From Drosophila pseudoobscura (taxonomy: Eukaryota > Arthropoda > Insecta > Diptera > Drosophilidae), in contig NC_046679.1 of NCBI RefSeq assembly GCF_009870125.1, positions 24,614,001-24,678,000 on the forward strand: a stretch of 64,000 nt of DNA, given 5' to 3'. Position numbers and translations under genes: made by a program. Below the pieces are notes generated by a model. The model had not been told where the DNA came from, did no database searches, and saw nothing but the letters and a program-made list of their open reading frames with translations. Positions 1 through 14,000 of the stretch are shown here, one piece after another. Every line of letters begins with the position of its first letter. The stretch's first letter is position 1.

Positions 1-2059
1 GCGAGAGAGAAAGCTCCTACTAAGAGATAGAGAGAGAGCGAGAGCGAGCGGAACAGTCGGGGGAGTCTCTATTTTCGGTTTTCTTGTATTTTATTTAAAA
101 TTGTTTTGAGTAAATAGCATATAAACATTTTATTTGCTGCTGCCAAAAACTAACGAATGGGAAAAGCATGAGGAGGCGACTGTCTGTACTATGTATGTGC
201 AACCCAACGGTAAACTGCAGCGCAGCGCAGAGCAAGGCATGCGCATTGGAGATGGGGGACCCGAAGAACAGGCAAAGGGACTTCGTGTGCCAGAAGGAGA
301 GCCAGAGAGCAGGAGAGAGAGCTAGCTGCATTTCGGGAGAGTGTGAGAGCCGTGCTGGCCAAATATATCCCGTTAACTAAACAGGCACACATAAAACTTA
401 AATAAACAACAATAGAGCGAGGAGAGAGCAGAAGAGAAAGACGAAGACACAGAGAGACAGAGAGAGCAATAGTGGTAGCATAACTGAGAGTGAGTGAGAG
501 AAACAGTTGCTGCTCCTGCCACTGCTACTGCATGCGGCTGCACTTTGCTGTTGTTTGTTGCAACACTAACCCCCAGCCAGCCCGGACTGGTACATAGCCA
601 ACGAAGCTCCGCTCCGGAGCTATGTGCCACGAACAGGACCAGTGTACAGTTGTCGTCGTCTCGGCCAAACAACGTGCAGCAAAAACTGACACAATAAAAC
701 ACAAAACACAAGTGAAAGCTAAATATCAAGCAATAGCAGCAGGAGGCAGGCCAAAAACTGCAATCCCAGCAACGCCCTCTAGTATGTGCCTAAATACGGT
801 ACTGTGTGTGGGGCGTGGCATCCTCGGATATTTACCAAATAACTAACGACCAACTGTACTGCACCTAGAATGCACAGATGGCTTACCATCTCCCCCTAAG
901 CTTGAGTACTGTTGCCCTCCCTCGTCTCATTCTTATTTACAATTACAGTAGGCCCCTTCTCCCTCCACTTGTCATGTTGTAAGTACAGTTGCCTTCTCTT
1001 CCTGCACCAATGTTATAAGTACAGTTGCCTCCTTCTACGCTATAGTTACAAGTACCGTTTTCCTCCTCCAAATCCTCTTTAGTTACAAGTACCTTTGCTT
1101 ACACCTACACCATCGCTGAAGTACACTTTTCTCCTCCGTAGTTATAAGTACAGTTGCCTTCTTCTACTACGAGCAGAGATCCAAAAGTACAGTTGTGCTC
1201 AAAATGGGAGAAAAAACCGTAGCATAATTTCTGGCTACGGGCATGAGTTATCAGCACGTCGCAGCCATAAATCGAATTTCTGCCAGAATTAAGACTTATA
1301 GCTCTCTCTACCCTCATCGTGCAATATTCTAATGAAGTATCTCAACTCCCTTTCTACGCTTTTCACTCCATACTATCCAATTTGTGAAATTCGCGTGAGC
1401 CAACGCGAGAAAAAAAAACAAATTCGATTTGATTTCCATTGTCTAGACATTCGCTCGTTCGCTTTTGGTTCTGAGCAGAGGCTCATTGCCAATTCGTTAA
1501 CTTTTGTTGTTGCTGCTTTTTGGTCGTTGTTTGGGCAAGGTGTGGAGATGCTGGTCGTCCTTTTTTTGGCAGGATTTGCCTGCCGCTGTTCAATATTTTA
1601 ATTGAAATTTTTCAAGTATTTGTTAGACAGATAAATACTTAATGAACGCAACATTAATTAAATGGAGAATATATTGAGAGAAGATTGATTGACCTGGCAC
1701 ATGCAGGGCAGGGATGTTTCAATGAATTAGTGAAGCTAGCTCTATAAAATCAAACAAATTATATTACGCGGAAAACCGTTAAAAATCTATTCCATCCTAC
1801 AAAGAATTCTATTAATTGTAATGTAAGTAATAAAGTACATATATTACTTTATCAAAAGTGGTGTGCACGCTTTTTGAAAAAAACAACCCTTATCAGCGAG
1901 ACTCGTCACGCACACTGCGTGCATTTTGTTTTCGCATTCTCTGGCTATCCTTTTTGCACTTGTGCCGATGAATAAATCTTGGGAGCATAGGAGTTTGAGT
2001 AAGCTATACAAATGCCCTATTTTGTGTTTTATTATTTAATAGGCTCTGCTTGAACTTAC
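1..2059. other. Gene-free left edge: intron or flank of the large minus-strand gene
   Basis: The stretch follows the splice donor at 2059-2054 (minus strand), so it should be intron of the large ZNF106-like gene, whose last exons lie beyond the left edge. Bases 1-60 and 410-510 are rich in GA dinucleotides of the kind GAGA factor binds. A degenerate tandem repeat occupies about 904-1196. I see no coding exon, and the short reading frames here have no recognisable protein character. Confidence 0.5.
904..1196 (+). repeat. Degenerate tandem repeat built on AAGTACAGTTGCC
   Basis: The core AAGTAC recurs at 981, 1017, 1050, 1087, 1119, 1146 and 1185, with a GAGTAC variant at 904. Spacing ranges from 27 to 39 bases. 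Several units read GTTAYAAGTACAGTTGCC followed by a CT-rich tail. Each unit has an imperfect GTAC palindrome and a pyrimidine run. It matches no named element I know. It could be an old minisatellite or an array of binding sites. Confidence 0.6.
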
Positions 2060-5000
2060 CACCACATTATAGACAAAGATGTGGCCCCAGCGACTGCCAA
2101 TAAATGCGGCATCCCAGGCAATGTCAATAGATTGCAATGGCTCCTTGACGTATACTGTTTGCTGGACACTCTCAAGATTCTGCAAAAGAATAAGAACATT
2201 TACAATTTATACTATTTTTCCTATATGTGGGGGCTTACCTCCAATGAGGATTTCTTTAGGAAGCCGTCCAATGATGTGGTGTACAGAAATGACTCCTTCT
2301 CGCACAGATGCATGTTTGTGATGGCCTCGCCGTGCTTCGGGATCTGACGCTCGAGCTTGTGATTGTGAAGGTTGAAGATGTAGATGTCCCCATCCTCGGC
2401 GGCTGCTAGTATGTGGTTCTTATAAATGCGTATTTGTGTGATCGGACTGACGACCGAGTGAAGGCGGCCCTTGCGTATGAAGCCCAGATCCGATCCCATG
2501 TCCCCGTTGGACTCTACCGTATGCTGTCTCAGTTGCGTGGGTAGTGGCGGTGGGGCCTTGAGGATACTCCGTGGCAGCTGGTATGGCATGTTGTAGTTCG
2601 GCTCGGGCGGCGGCGGCGGTGGTGGTGGTAGCGGTGGTATAATGGCTAGCGGCTGCTGGGTAGGATTAGACTCTGATACTGTACTGGTAATTGTTTTGCT
2701 CTTACGCGACTGCTTGGGCCTGGAGGCGGCCGCTGGAATGTGATCCGCCGATCGTTTGTTGGGGCTAGCACCATTTTCGGCGATGTTGGGACGCGGCGAC
2801 TGCAACTCCATTGCATTGCAGAAATCCATGGGTTCCTGTTTGATCACCGCATCGGGCTCTATTATCGGCATGGGCATTTTCGGTGAGATCTCCTCGGATT
2901 TTTCAGTCTGCTCCTTGGCTGCAATCTCCAGCTGGAGCTGAGCCACCAACTCGTCTGAATTATCATTCCTCTTGGCTGTCCGACGATTGAATCTTGCCCT
3001 ACGCTTGGGCAAGTACTTGACCACCACAGCCCGACGAACGCGACGCTTCGGTCTGGCTTGTGTTTGGTTCGAAGAAGCCTCGTTTCTATTACAAGACTGC
3101 CCCAAAACTTCTGCCTGGCTCTGGGTAGCAAGCGTGGAGAGCATCACAGATGATGCTGTTGCTGGTCCATGGTTCCTGTAGATTGCTGAATTGATCAGCA
3201 GAAACTTGCGGTTTTGCATCTCCAGGCTGTGAATTTCCAAGTCGGATTTCTCCTTTTGGAATTTCATGATCATTTCCTCGAGAAAGCTACGTCTATTTTG
3301 ATTCTCCAAGAGACGACGATCGATTTCGACTAGATTTTGGGCCACCATGTCGCTTGTCACATGTCGCAGAGGTTCAGTGGATTCGGACAGGGGATAGCCG
3401 CCTGGGGAGTGTCGAGCCAATGGGGAATCCAGAAATCCAGGAGGATAAACAGAAAATGGTGGGTTAATTGGACGCGGGGGCAAGGCTGGTGGGCTCTGAA
3501 GAAAGGGAAGTCCTGGTGGACACTGACGAGAAGACAATGCTGGTGGACTCTGACGAGGAGGCAATGCTGGTGGACTCTGACGAGAAGGCAATGCTGGTGG
3601 ACTCTGACGAGAAGGCAATGCTGGTGGACTCTGACGAGAAGGCAATGCTGGTGGACTCTGACGAGAAGACGGCAAGGGAGAACTCTGACGAGGACTCTGA
3701 CTAGAGGGTGGTGCCACTGCAGTTTCCCCCAGGAGTCTTTGATGTGGCGGCGGCTCTTTTGCAGATTCAGCATTCTCTGAGACGGCACTCGTCACCGTGC
3801 TAATCCTATTGCTCAGCTTTTTCGCCTCCTGTTCCTTTGACCGCTGTGCCGCCGCCTGCTGCTTCTGCTGATTAACCACATGCACCATCTGGCGCAGTAG
3901 GAACTCAATGCCCAGCCGATTGTTTCGAAGCTTGAGATTATTTTGCATTTTGACTATTTCCATTTTGCTGATGCTTTGCGAATTGTGGTCGCTGGACGTC
4001 ACAACGCAGGATATGAAGTGAAGACGAGTGTGTATACGGTCGCTATTCAGGCTTTTGAATCTCTCTGCTAGCGATTCCTTCAGATGCGGCAGAATCAGCT
4101 TCTCGAAACTGTCTACCACATAGTCCGCATCAAGCTTTAGCTTCTGCCTGTAGCGCTGCTTAGAGGACTCGGTGCTGCATTGAGAAGTGGTCGAGTGATC
4201 ACTCGCTTCTTCATCGTTGGGCTTTGCCACTGCGGTTGCCTGTCGCTGCGGTTGTGTCTTGTTGTGGGGCTTATCCACAGTTTCAGTTTCAGCTTCAGCT
4301 TCAGCCTCATCTTCATCAGAGGAAGAGCTGACAACTATTGTTGCATTCCCCGTCGGCTGAATTATTTCGCAGTCTGTGATCTCCTTTTTGATCGAAAGTG
4401 TGGCTTCTGGTGGGGCTGGAGCGGTATCGTTTGGAGTGCTCTCTTTAGTTTTATCTTTTGGTTTGGCTTTCGTGGGCGAGGATATGCCTATTTTGCGTTC
4501 TTTCCCCTCGCCACTGCTCAACTTTTTGTCTTGTTTTGGGAATGGTAGCAAAGGACCGCGGGGCGGGAAGCTGCCACTGGGACGGCCATTATATTGACGC
4601 ACTGCGGTCATTGTCTTCACCTCGTCGGCGGCTTTGAGCCGTCTCATCAGATTATTGGCACCAGCCATTGTCTCTGTTGGGGTCTCCTTCTCTCTGTGAC
4701 TAGAATTCCTTCCTTTTTCTGGAATTTTACTGCACTGCCCGCTCTTAATGCTAGAGTTTTGTTCTTGTTCCTGTTTGGACTCTGAACTCTTTTTACTGCA
4801 CTCCCCTCTCTTAATGGTAGGTTCCGTTTGGATTTCTCGTTCCTCTAAAGCCACTTTCTCCTTTTGTGGACTTGACTTGCTTCCGTCAGCCTCTGGAGTG
4901 CTTATGCTAAGGCACTTTTCGATCTCTTGGAGCAGTACTTTTGGTAATTTGATGTCATCAACGGTCTCGTCTTCAATCGGTGGCGTGACCCGGCTTTCCT

Positions 5001-8000
5001 TCGGCTTTTCCAGATTAAATTTCTTGAGCTGGCGACCAATTTTGTCCTGCAGTCGTTTTCGGGCCTGGAACTTGAGGTGCTCCTCGTATATGGTGTCACT
5101 GTTGTTGATTATATACTTGAGGCTCTCCTTGTCTAGGTTCGCGAGGCGACTTTCGATTGAGGTAGGACTATCCGGTGTATCGAAGGCACCACAGCCAGCC
5201 ACAGTAAGTCGGCGAATTTTGGGGGCAGGTCTGTAGGACAAAGGATTCGGCGGTTTTTCGGGTGGGGCAGTGCGTCCCAGGCGGTTCTCCTCGGTTGCAG
5301 CTAGGATCCCGTGGTTCAGCAGCTCTGCTAAGGGACGTACTTTGATCTTGGGATATGTTTGACTAGACTCAGACTCTGCTGCTGGCGGGGGATTCCCACT
5401 GGGTATCTCACTGGTAGCAATGGGCTTGGGGACTTTGATTTGACTAGAATCCCCTCCCAATGCTGCTTTTTCTTTATTTGACTGGCCACTAAATGGCCTC
5501 CCTTTATTTCCTGGCTGTTCTTTCAAATTGCTTGGTGTTTTCAGAAGGACACGATTAGCCTTAGAAGCTCCTTTCGATTCACGATCAACTTCTGTTCCTT
5601 TCAGTTCTTGTGATTTGTGATTTTGATTGTTCTTCTTATTTCGGGTGGGGATATCGCACTTGTTTGATCTAGAAACTCCTCCTTTTGGATCTGACTGGCC
5701 CCTAAATAGACTTTCTTTATTTTCTGGATTTTCTTTGGATTTTTTTTGCGTTTCCAGAGGTTGCAAACCCGCTTTAGAAGCTCCTTTCGATTCACAATCA
5801 GTTTCAGTTTCTTTCAGTTCTTTTGATTCGGGATTTGGATGGAACTTTCTAATTTGATCGTTCCCATTATTTCTGGCAGGGTTGTAGCCCCAATTGTGGC
5901 GGTCTTCACTTGTTCTGCGTTCATAATTGGAGTACCTCTCTTGTCCGTAATATGATCTATCTGAATAATCGTTGCGCTGCCAGCGATAGTTTGGTGGACG
6001 ATTTTGCTGATACGGATTATTTCTATTCGAAAACTACAAAATATGCATGCAATTAGAACCGAGATGCGACTCAATGGTTGCAATTCTACTTACCCGATTG
6101 AAGAAGGAGTCACTGCAAAGGAAATGGAAAGAAACAGACATTATTAGTAAGAAGTAACTATTATTCTCTGTAATTAATTGCAATTAGATGCATTACAACA
6201 AACATAGCCGCGCAGGGCACACTGAATCAGAACCGACAAAGAGCGAAAACTTTTACAAACAATAAAGGAATAATTAATGTAATCAGGCAACGTGCGCTGG
6301 AAGTTCTCTCTCAACTTTTCTGGCACGTAAGAATGAATGGGAGCAAAAAGAAAGCAGGCTTGGCCTCTGCATTAATTCAACAGATTTAAAATTTATAACC
6401 ACCGAACCCCTGACCCCTGGACCCAACCCACAGAACATCCAACCTGGCTCCCCTATCCAACAATTATCCCCATCCTTGGAGGGGGAGGACTATTTGTGTA
6501 TGCAAAGGTGCGAATTCCTTTGGCGCTGGAAATTTCTCCTTTCTGGCTTTTGTTTTTCTGCTTTGGAAAAAATCTCGTTAAGAAATGCTAAAATATACGA
6601 CCACAAATCTTTGCCATTGCCTTCTTTTTCGTTAATGTCATTTGTAACTTGAACTAATTAAAAATTTAACAGCAAGAAAGTTAAAATCTTCTGAGGCAGA
6701 AAGAATTTATGTAGCGATAGTCTTCAAGAAAGTTGAAAGAGGAATTGCATGTCAATCCTCAATCTACGAATATTTATCACAATAGCCCAAGGTTATAATT
6801 TTATTATGCAATTATAACTCATCTAATTGTTTATCCATTTATTCAAAAATGGTCTAAAATGTTGTCATAAACATCAAAAGGTTCCTTAACTAGATAGGAA
6901 AAACCATGAAACTATGAAAAAAGGTAAACCTTCATTCTTTAATTGATGAGAGTAATTTGGCTCTCAATTGGTGACCCCGATCTTACTTTTAAGAGTTCTA
7001 TTGCACTTTCAACCACTTATATAGTTAAAATTTAGGCCTACCTAATATATAATTATGTCGGGCTAGAGTTAATGTTTGCCTCAGTTTTCTTTTAAAGTTT
7101 TCATTCATAGTAACTTCTTTCTTGCACAGATCGCAGCAAATAACGAGTTCCTTGGTGATTGGTGACTTCTTTCTTTGCAAAATATTCTATTTAACGCAAA
7201 TCAGGCCAGACATTTTCCTTTTAGACCTTGTTCTAGATTTGCTCTCATCATCTCGCTCTTAAGATCCTCTCTGAAAGAGTCTCTGAATACACACTTCAAC
7301 ATTGAAATAGAAAAACGGAGACTGGTACGAATAAACTGAGAATAAACTCGTAGTTTTTTCCGAAAACAAGTAAGTCTTTGTAAAATACAGAAAAATTAAA
7401 AACAAGTAGACGTGTACAACAATTTAACAAGTCATAAAGCAGTTTGTTTGTGAACATAACAGATTCACTTCTCCGTTTAACAAATTTTGAAAACTTGAAA
7501 AATATTCAGCAATTGAACAAAAACAAAATTGAGAAAAAATGGCTCAAGCTACAGCACAGAAAATTAACGGACGCTTTCAGACCTTTATGAAAGGCCTCAA
7601 CGATCGCTACGAGCCACATGTGCGCCAGCACCTGGCGAAGGTGTACATGGTCTTGGGAAGCACCGTAGCCGCGACCACTGTGGGAGCCCTCTGCCAGATG
7701 CACCAAGTTCTAGATCTCGGTATACTGGCTGCCCTGTCCACGCTGGTTCTGGCATTCGGTCTGCACATCTACATGGATGATGGCAAGAACTATCGCACAC
7801 GCTTGAGCATGCTATATGCTTTTGGATTTTGCTCGGGCCAGACATTGGGACCGCTGTTGAGCTACATAAACAGCATCAATCCGTCGATTATCGTCACAGC
7901 CCTCACTGGCACTTTGGTCATTTTTCTATCACTCTCGCTGGCCGCACTCCTGGCCGAGCAGGGCAAGTATTTGTATCTGGGCGGAATGTTATTAAGCGTT

Positions 8001-11000
8001 GTCAGCTCCATGGTCCTTCTGAGCCTCTTCAACATGATATTCCAGTCGTACATGGTTCAAGTGACTCAGCTCTATGTGGGAGTATTCGTGATGGCCGGCT
8101 TTGTAGTCTACGACACCCAAAACATAGTAGTGAAGTGCCGCAATGGGAACCGCGATGTCGTACAGCATGCCCTGGATCTGTTCTTTGACCTATTTTACAT
8201 GTTCCGCCGTTTGCTCGTGATCCTGACCCAGAAGGAGGAGCGTAAGCAAAAGGAACGCCGCGGGAAGAACTAAGGTCCGGCGGTAGCAGCACAGCACAAC
8301 CAAAACAAGAAACAAAAAACAACCAAATAGATACATCTACCATATAAACACTACCAAACTGATTAGGTTCGAAAATTGGCCGTTTTTTCAATTCAATTTC
8401 AATTTCGGCTCAACAGGCAACCTAAAATAAACCACAAGTTAAAGCCAGTTCACTCCCAATGACCAAAATACACGAAATTCGGACATATATGTTTATATAA
8501 CTGCCTGAGATATTGCAATAACTTGGTGATACTTTGATAACTTTGGCTGTTCCAATAAAGTTCATCTTCGTTCATAAATTATTATTGAATTCTCAACTTC
8601 TTCCTCAATTGAAACAAATACTTCTCCATTGGCAGAGCTTCTCTCTGAGGGTGTAAACATCGCAATCTCTCCTACATATTTGACTTGATTTGTTTTGGGC
8701 TTTAATTAAAACCAAACAAAACAACACGCTTCTTGTCAACGCCAAGACAAGGAGTAAAAGTTGAAAATTACCTCAAGCTGTTGCACGAGGGAACGAATGG
8801 GGACCCTTCAACCAACCCACTAATTGTTACAATACCAGATCCCGCTCCTCAGTGTTCATGCTGTTGTTTATCAGAGGAACATTGCGAAAACATGTGGGAA
8901 GCGTGGCTGTGCTTAAAAACACATTACAAGTACAAGACAATTAGTTTGTCTCATATAAAACGTAGCCAGGGGAGTCGCTGGAGGATTTGTGTTCCTTCTG
9001 CGACAAAGAGTTAAACGTTTTCATATTTATGAGGCTCGTAAAACTCAATGATATACAAAATTAATGACAAAAACATTGCAAGTGGCACGTCTCCCCGTTG
9101 CTGGTTGCCACTCTCTGGCGAATCGTAAAAGAAATGTTACCTCAAAAACTTTCTCAGCATTCACCTGACAGCGGCAATGGAAATGGGGCTGGGACGCGAC
9201 ACAGTCAAAGTTATTCAAGCGTCTTGTAATTTTAATTTCAAGAAAGTCTGCGACTTTTTAGTTGCTGCCTTCTGGAAGGATTTCCCACTCTCCAGTTCTG
9301 GTGCATCCTCCTCTCGCATTTTTTGTGTATGTCCTGTGTCTATCTTAAGGCGTCACGTAGCATTTTCTGTTCCTTTTTTAATTGACTTTGGACTGGAAGA
9401 AGTTTATTAGTTGAAGGGGGCTTTTGGGCTTGATTTGAGCAATAGGTGCGCTGCCCTCTTATGCTCGCCTTCTTCCTGCTCATTAGAAAGGACTTGTCAC
9501 ACACGCCACCGTGACTTTTGTGGACTTTTTCCTTTCGTTCTGTGTGGACCCGTTTCCGGTTCCGATAACGGGCACAGGAACGTGAACGTGTTATTGTTGT
9601 TGTTCTTGCTGTTGGCCCCAACAGAACCGAGTGGCATCCTTTTTCACTCATCACTGCATAAATTGTACAAAAGTTTATTTTTTCCTTTCCTTTCCGCTAT
9701 GCGTTATGCATATTAATTTTTACTCGAATCCCCCAAGATGCTTGCAAAAATTCTGATTTTTATTCTTCCTGCTTCTCCTGTTCCAAGAGGAATTCGTGTT
9801 TGCCTTCCTTATGAATATTTGTTTTTCGTTTATTTAAAGAATATTTTGATATATTTGTATGGAGGTCGTCTATTAAATGGTGTGAAACGATGCTGTTTCG
9901 GTTGTTATTTTTAAAGAATTGGTTTAGTTCCGATTTTAGCACTCATCTTGTGTACACAAAAATAGCAAAATTCTGGTTGATTTGTTGAAATGTAATTTGT
10001 TATTGTTATACCACTAAATTTGTTTCCTGAAGTGTTATCCAGAAATCCTTCTGTTGCGGGAACGTTACGAAAAGAGTCTTTAAATACGAAGAAATATTTC
10101 CGGAGAGTGGTAAAAGGCTCGAAATATCCATCTTCAGCTTTTCGGAAACATAGTTAAGTGGTAGCCTTCTTTATAATTTGTATCTTTGGAATTATCAAAG
10201 AGTTTCAAGACGTTTCTAATATATATTGAACATGTTGCTATTATAGTTTCTTAAAAATCCATTTAACCTCCTCTTGGTCTGTGGCATGGTCATGTCTTTC
10301 GAATGCCACACCCCAACCCAGTCCAACCGAAGCTAATCCGCAAACCAGTTCGGAACAGGCCTGTATTGTGAAACGGTATTTGGGTCACCTTTGTCGCACC
10401 ACTTGCATACCAATTGAAGGTAAAGAGAGGTATTGCTAATTGTCCAACCAAGAAAGGCAATAGATTGGTGCCTTTGGTGGACAATCACAAGATGGGGATG
10501 TAGCTCAGATGGTAGAGCGCTCGCTTAGCATGTGAGAGGTACGGGGATCGATGCCCCGCATCTCCAATAGTGGTGTATTTGTCCACTAACTTTTTTGCGA
10601 AACATGCAAACAGCAACTTTGCAAAACAAAACACTTAAAACAATTAAAAATCTACGAATAAATACATAAATTCTCGCAACGACAGCGACAGCTTAACTAG
10701 CTTAGACTTCAGGTTGTCACGGGAGGAGGGAGGACAAAAAACTTTGTCCTGTCGAAAACGGATAACAAAACAGGGGGCAAAAAATTAAAACAAAAGCCTT
10801 TTGCTCATAAATAGCACATCATGTATCATTTACAACTCCGATTCCAGCAGTAGTCGCCCGGGGGCGTCCTGACTGTTGTCCTGGGACCGTGTTTCCTGGT
10901 CCTGACTGCTCCCGTGGCTGCTGTTGTGGCTGTCTGGTTAATTGCTGGCAAAGTTGCCTGCGAACAGCGAATGCAGGCATAAACACAAACATTGGCATAT

Positions 11001-14000
11001 TGTGCTGATTTATGTGCGACAATGTGTTCTCTCTACCACCATCCTGCCTCCTCCTCCGCACTCCCCAACTCCATCGTTAAGGGCGCAAATCAAATTACGC
11101 GTCTTGATTGTCGACATGGGGGCAGCTTCTAAGGGATGTCCTGTGTTTGAATCGGAATAATGCTCACTGGCAGCTACAAAGGCAACCTTTGAATATTCAT
11201 TAGTGGCAACTTCTTCCTCGACATAAGCCGCCCCAGAATGCAAAAGACAAAACTGCCGACGTTTGCGTATTCGTCTCCCGCAACAAAAAAAGGCGAGCAA
11301 AATAAGGAAATCCTTTTGGAGATGCGGGGCATCGATCCCCGTACCTCTCACATGCTAAGCGAGCGCTCTACCATCTGAGCTACATCCCCACATGCATCGA
11401 CAGCGCACCAAGTGTCCAAAAAAGGTGTCCAAACTAAAGTGCAAGACAAGCTAAATGCCCAAATGGCCAAGTGAAAGGCAAGGTTTTTGGTCAAATTTCA
11501 GTTAGCTTTTGGTTGATTGTTGCGGTGGAAGTTGTGTGGGACCGAGCTTCATCGTAGTTGCTTACAGAACGATCTAACATAGGAGGGTCTAAAGTCTAAA
11601 GTCTTTTAGGAATCTCTTTATTTCTACGAGTTCTACGAACCAATAGTTGAACCAATAGAAAACCCTCATCTTGTCATCTCATGTGGGAGCGATGGGAGCC
11701 AGGTCTGAAAGGTAGAATAGTCTTGATTTCCGAAACAAAATTAGCTTAAAAGGAATTTATTCCCAAAAGCAGTCCATCTTTTTCTATTGAATTCTGATCA
11801 GTGACGAGGAAGTCCTTGTCGAAGGTATCTACAGAAGTCACTCTCGTAAATATTTATGATAGCAGAGAATAGATGTTTGACAAGTCGCAAGACTACTCCA
11901 TTTTTAGTCTAATAACTCGGTTGCATTTTAAGCAATACTTCTTGTACGTAAGAGACGAAGAACCTCCCTAAAAATTGCCTATTTGACCTTTCAGAAGAAA
12001 GGAAGCAAGAAAAAGCCGTATGGATTGAAGATTGATTGGTCAAAATCGTTTTAATTTGTAAAATAACATCCCATCTGAAACACCTCGAAAACAATTGAAA
12101 ATGGTAATCTTCGATTCCCCAAAATTTAGTTCCAATCTCCCAAAGTTAGCTCTTGATCCCAGCAATTTATTGTATCTTTAACCACGCGTAGAAAAGAAAA
12201 CCGTTTAAAAATTGCAGATTGTGGAAAAGTTTGGAAAAGACCGAAGGCCCGCATAATCAACTCTCTGTCTCTTTGGGGATTTTTCGTGTGCCAGGGGACG
12301 GACTCCATGAAACAGCAGAAGCAACAAACAAACAAACAATAAAATATTGAGCACATTAATGTTTAGTCAGACGTAAAATTACTTTTAAGTCTACTTCGGG
12401 CTGTGGGCCCTTCCCCACACTGCTCCTTAGCTTAGACAACTCCTCAGACTCTGAGACAATGTCGGGGGTAGAGTGGCTCATAAAGACGTTAGATAAACGC
12501 TAGATGCATATTTATGATTTGACACTCCAGAAGTTGCCAAAGGAAATGGCAAATGGGAAACGGGACAGGAGCTCTGCTGCTCTGCTGCTCGGCCTGTCAT
12601 TCTGGGGTATCGTGAAAAGCTTTCATAATGCTCGATAATGAAACATTTTTCACTTTTGCCACATTGACAAATGCCCAGGGAGGGGGCGAAGGGCGGGAGG
12701 CCGGAGTCCGGAGAGCGTTGAATAATAAAAGTTTATGCCAGTATTCTGGATTTAATTAAGAATAAGAAAAACGAACATTTTCAAACTTTTCAATTGCCAG
12801 ATGCGCCCCAGCTCTGGCGTCTCTCGCCTAATCCGATTTCAAGAAGATATTTTTTATGATTATTATTTTTTGAGTTTGGGAAATTGTTTACGTTAATTAG
12901 AAAGGAGCTGTGAAAAGTGACAGGAACAGTGGTGGACGTTTGTCTGCTCTATGAGTGGAAGTGGTATGGATTTTGAGATGGAAAGAGGAAATAATTCTTG
13001 GTTATCGGAACGTACCATAAAGTTGATAAAAGTTAATTTTTAATCCAATCCAATTTAATCAATTGGAGACTAATATAAAATATTAACTGAATAAACTAGC
13101 ACTAGTTACTAAGACTATCGACACCACATTTGTTGTACCATAATGCTCTGAGAAGTAATAGTCGTCTTTATAAACAAACTTGGATTACTCTCCAGTAATT
13201 TTGCAAAGGTTGAACTAGTAAAAAAATTGTTTTTTCTTAATGCTTACCTTTGCTTAATATTTAGTAATTTATCCGGCATTCAGTCTAACGATATGGATTA
13301 ATCTCTCTATTGTATCACTTGTCTTAATAAACAACTTCGTTGCCAATTACTAAGCCACTCCAAGAATCGTATATTAACTCAGTCTCAAACAATTCGATTG
13401 CTGACCAGAGTCCGGCTAAAGTTAACTCAATCACAATAATTTTGTTTCGCGTTAAATGGCCGCTTCCTACCACTCCACTCCACTACACTCCACTCAAAGT
13501 GTCACTTAATTGTTTATGAATGGGGCCCGAACTGTGTGTCAGCGTGTTTGTTTGTGCGTATCGTAGCTGTGGAAATTCACATCTCTCCCCTCGTGGTAGG
13601 CTATGACATATTTTTGCTGCGGTTGACAGAACGGAAGCGGGAACGTTTTTGTGTGGATGGTGTGTTGTGATTGACTCTTTCGGGGGGCTTTTGATTTGCC
13701 TTTGAGGATGTCAAATATTTAGCTTTTAAATAGGTTATCGGCTAGCACTGCGTACAATTTATTTCGATTTTGGTTGAAGTTGTCGTTGAATTTTTATAAT
13801 TGTTTAATTAAATATTTGAATTAATAAAGTCGTGCGTTATAGTCGTAGTATAGTAGTTTTAAAGTCTTTTAGATGATATTCCGAGATGAAGATTTAACAC
13901 GTTTTTGATAGAGTTTAAATAATTAGATTATTAGCTCTCTTAATGTTTAATATTTTTGTGATAGTTTCTAACTTTATTTTTCTCCTTTTTTTTTATTATT

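Noticed and set aside
3494-3682. Regular repeat array considered as CRISPR
   Set aside because: The units are contiguous, have no unique spacers, and encode protein in a eukaryotic gene.
3337-3780. Long open frames antisense to the large gene, including WTLTRRQC-type repeats
   Set aside because: They are by-products of the in-frame 27-bp minisatellite read on the other strand.
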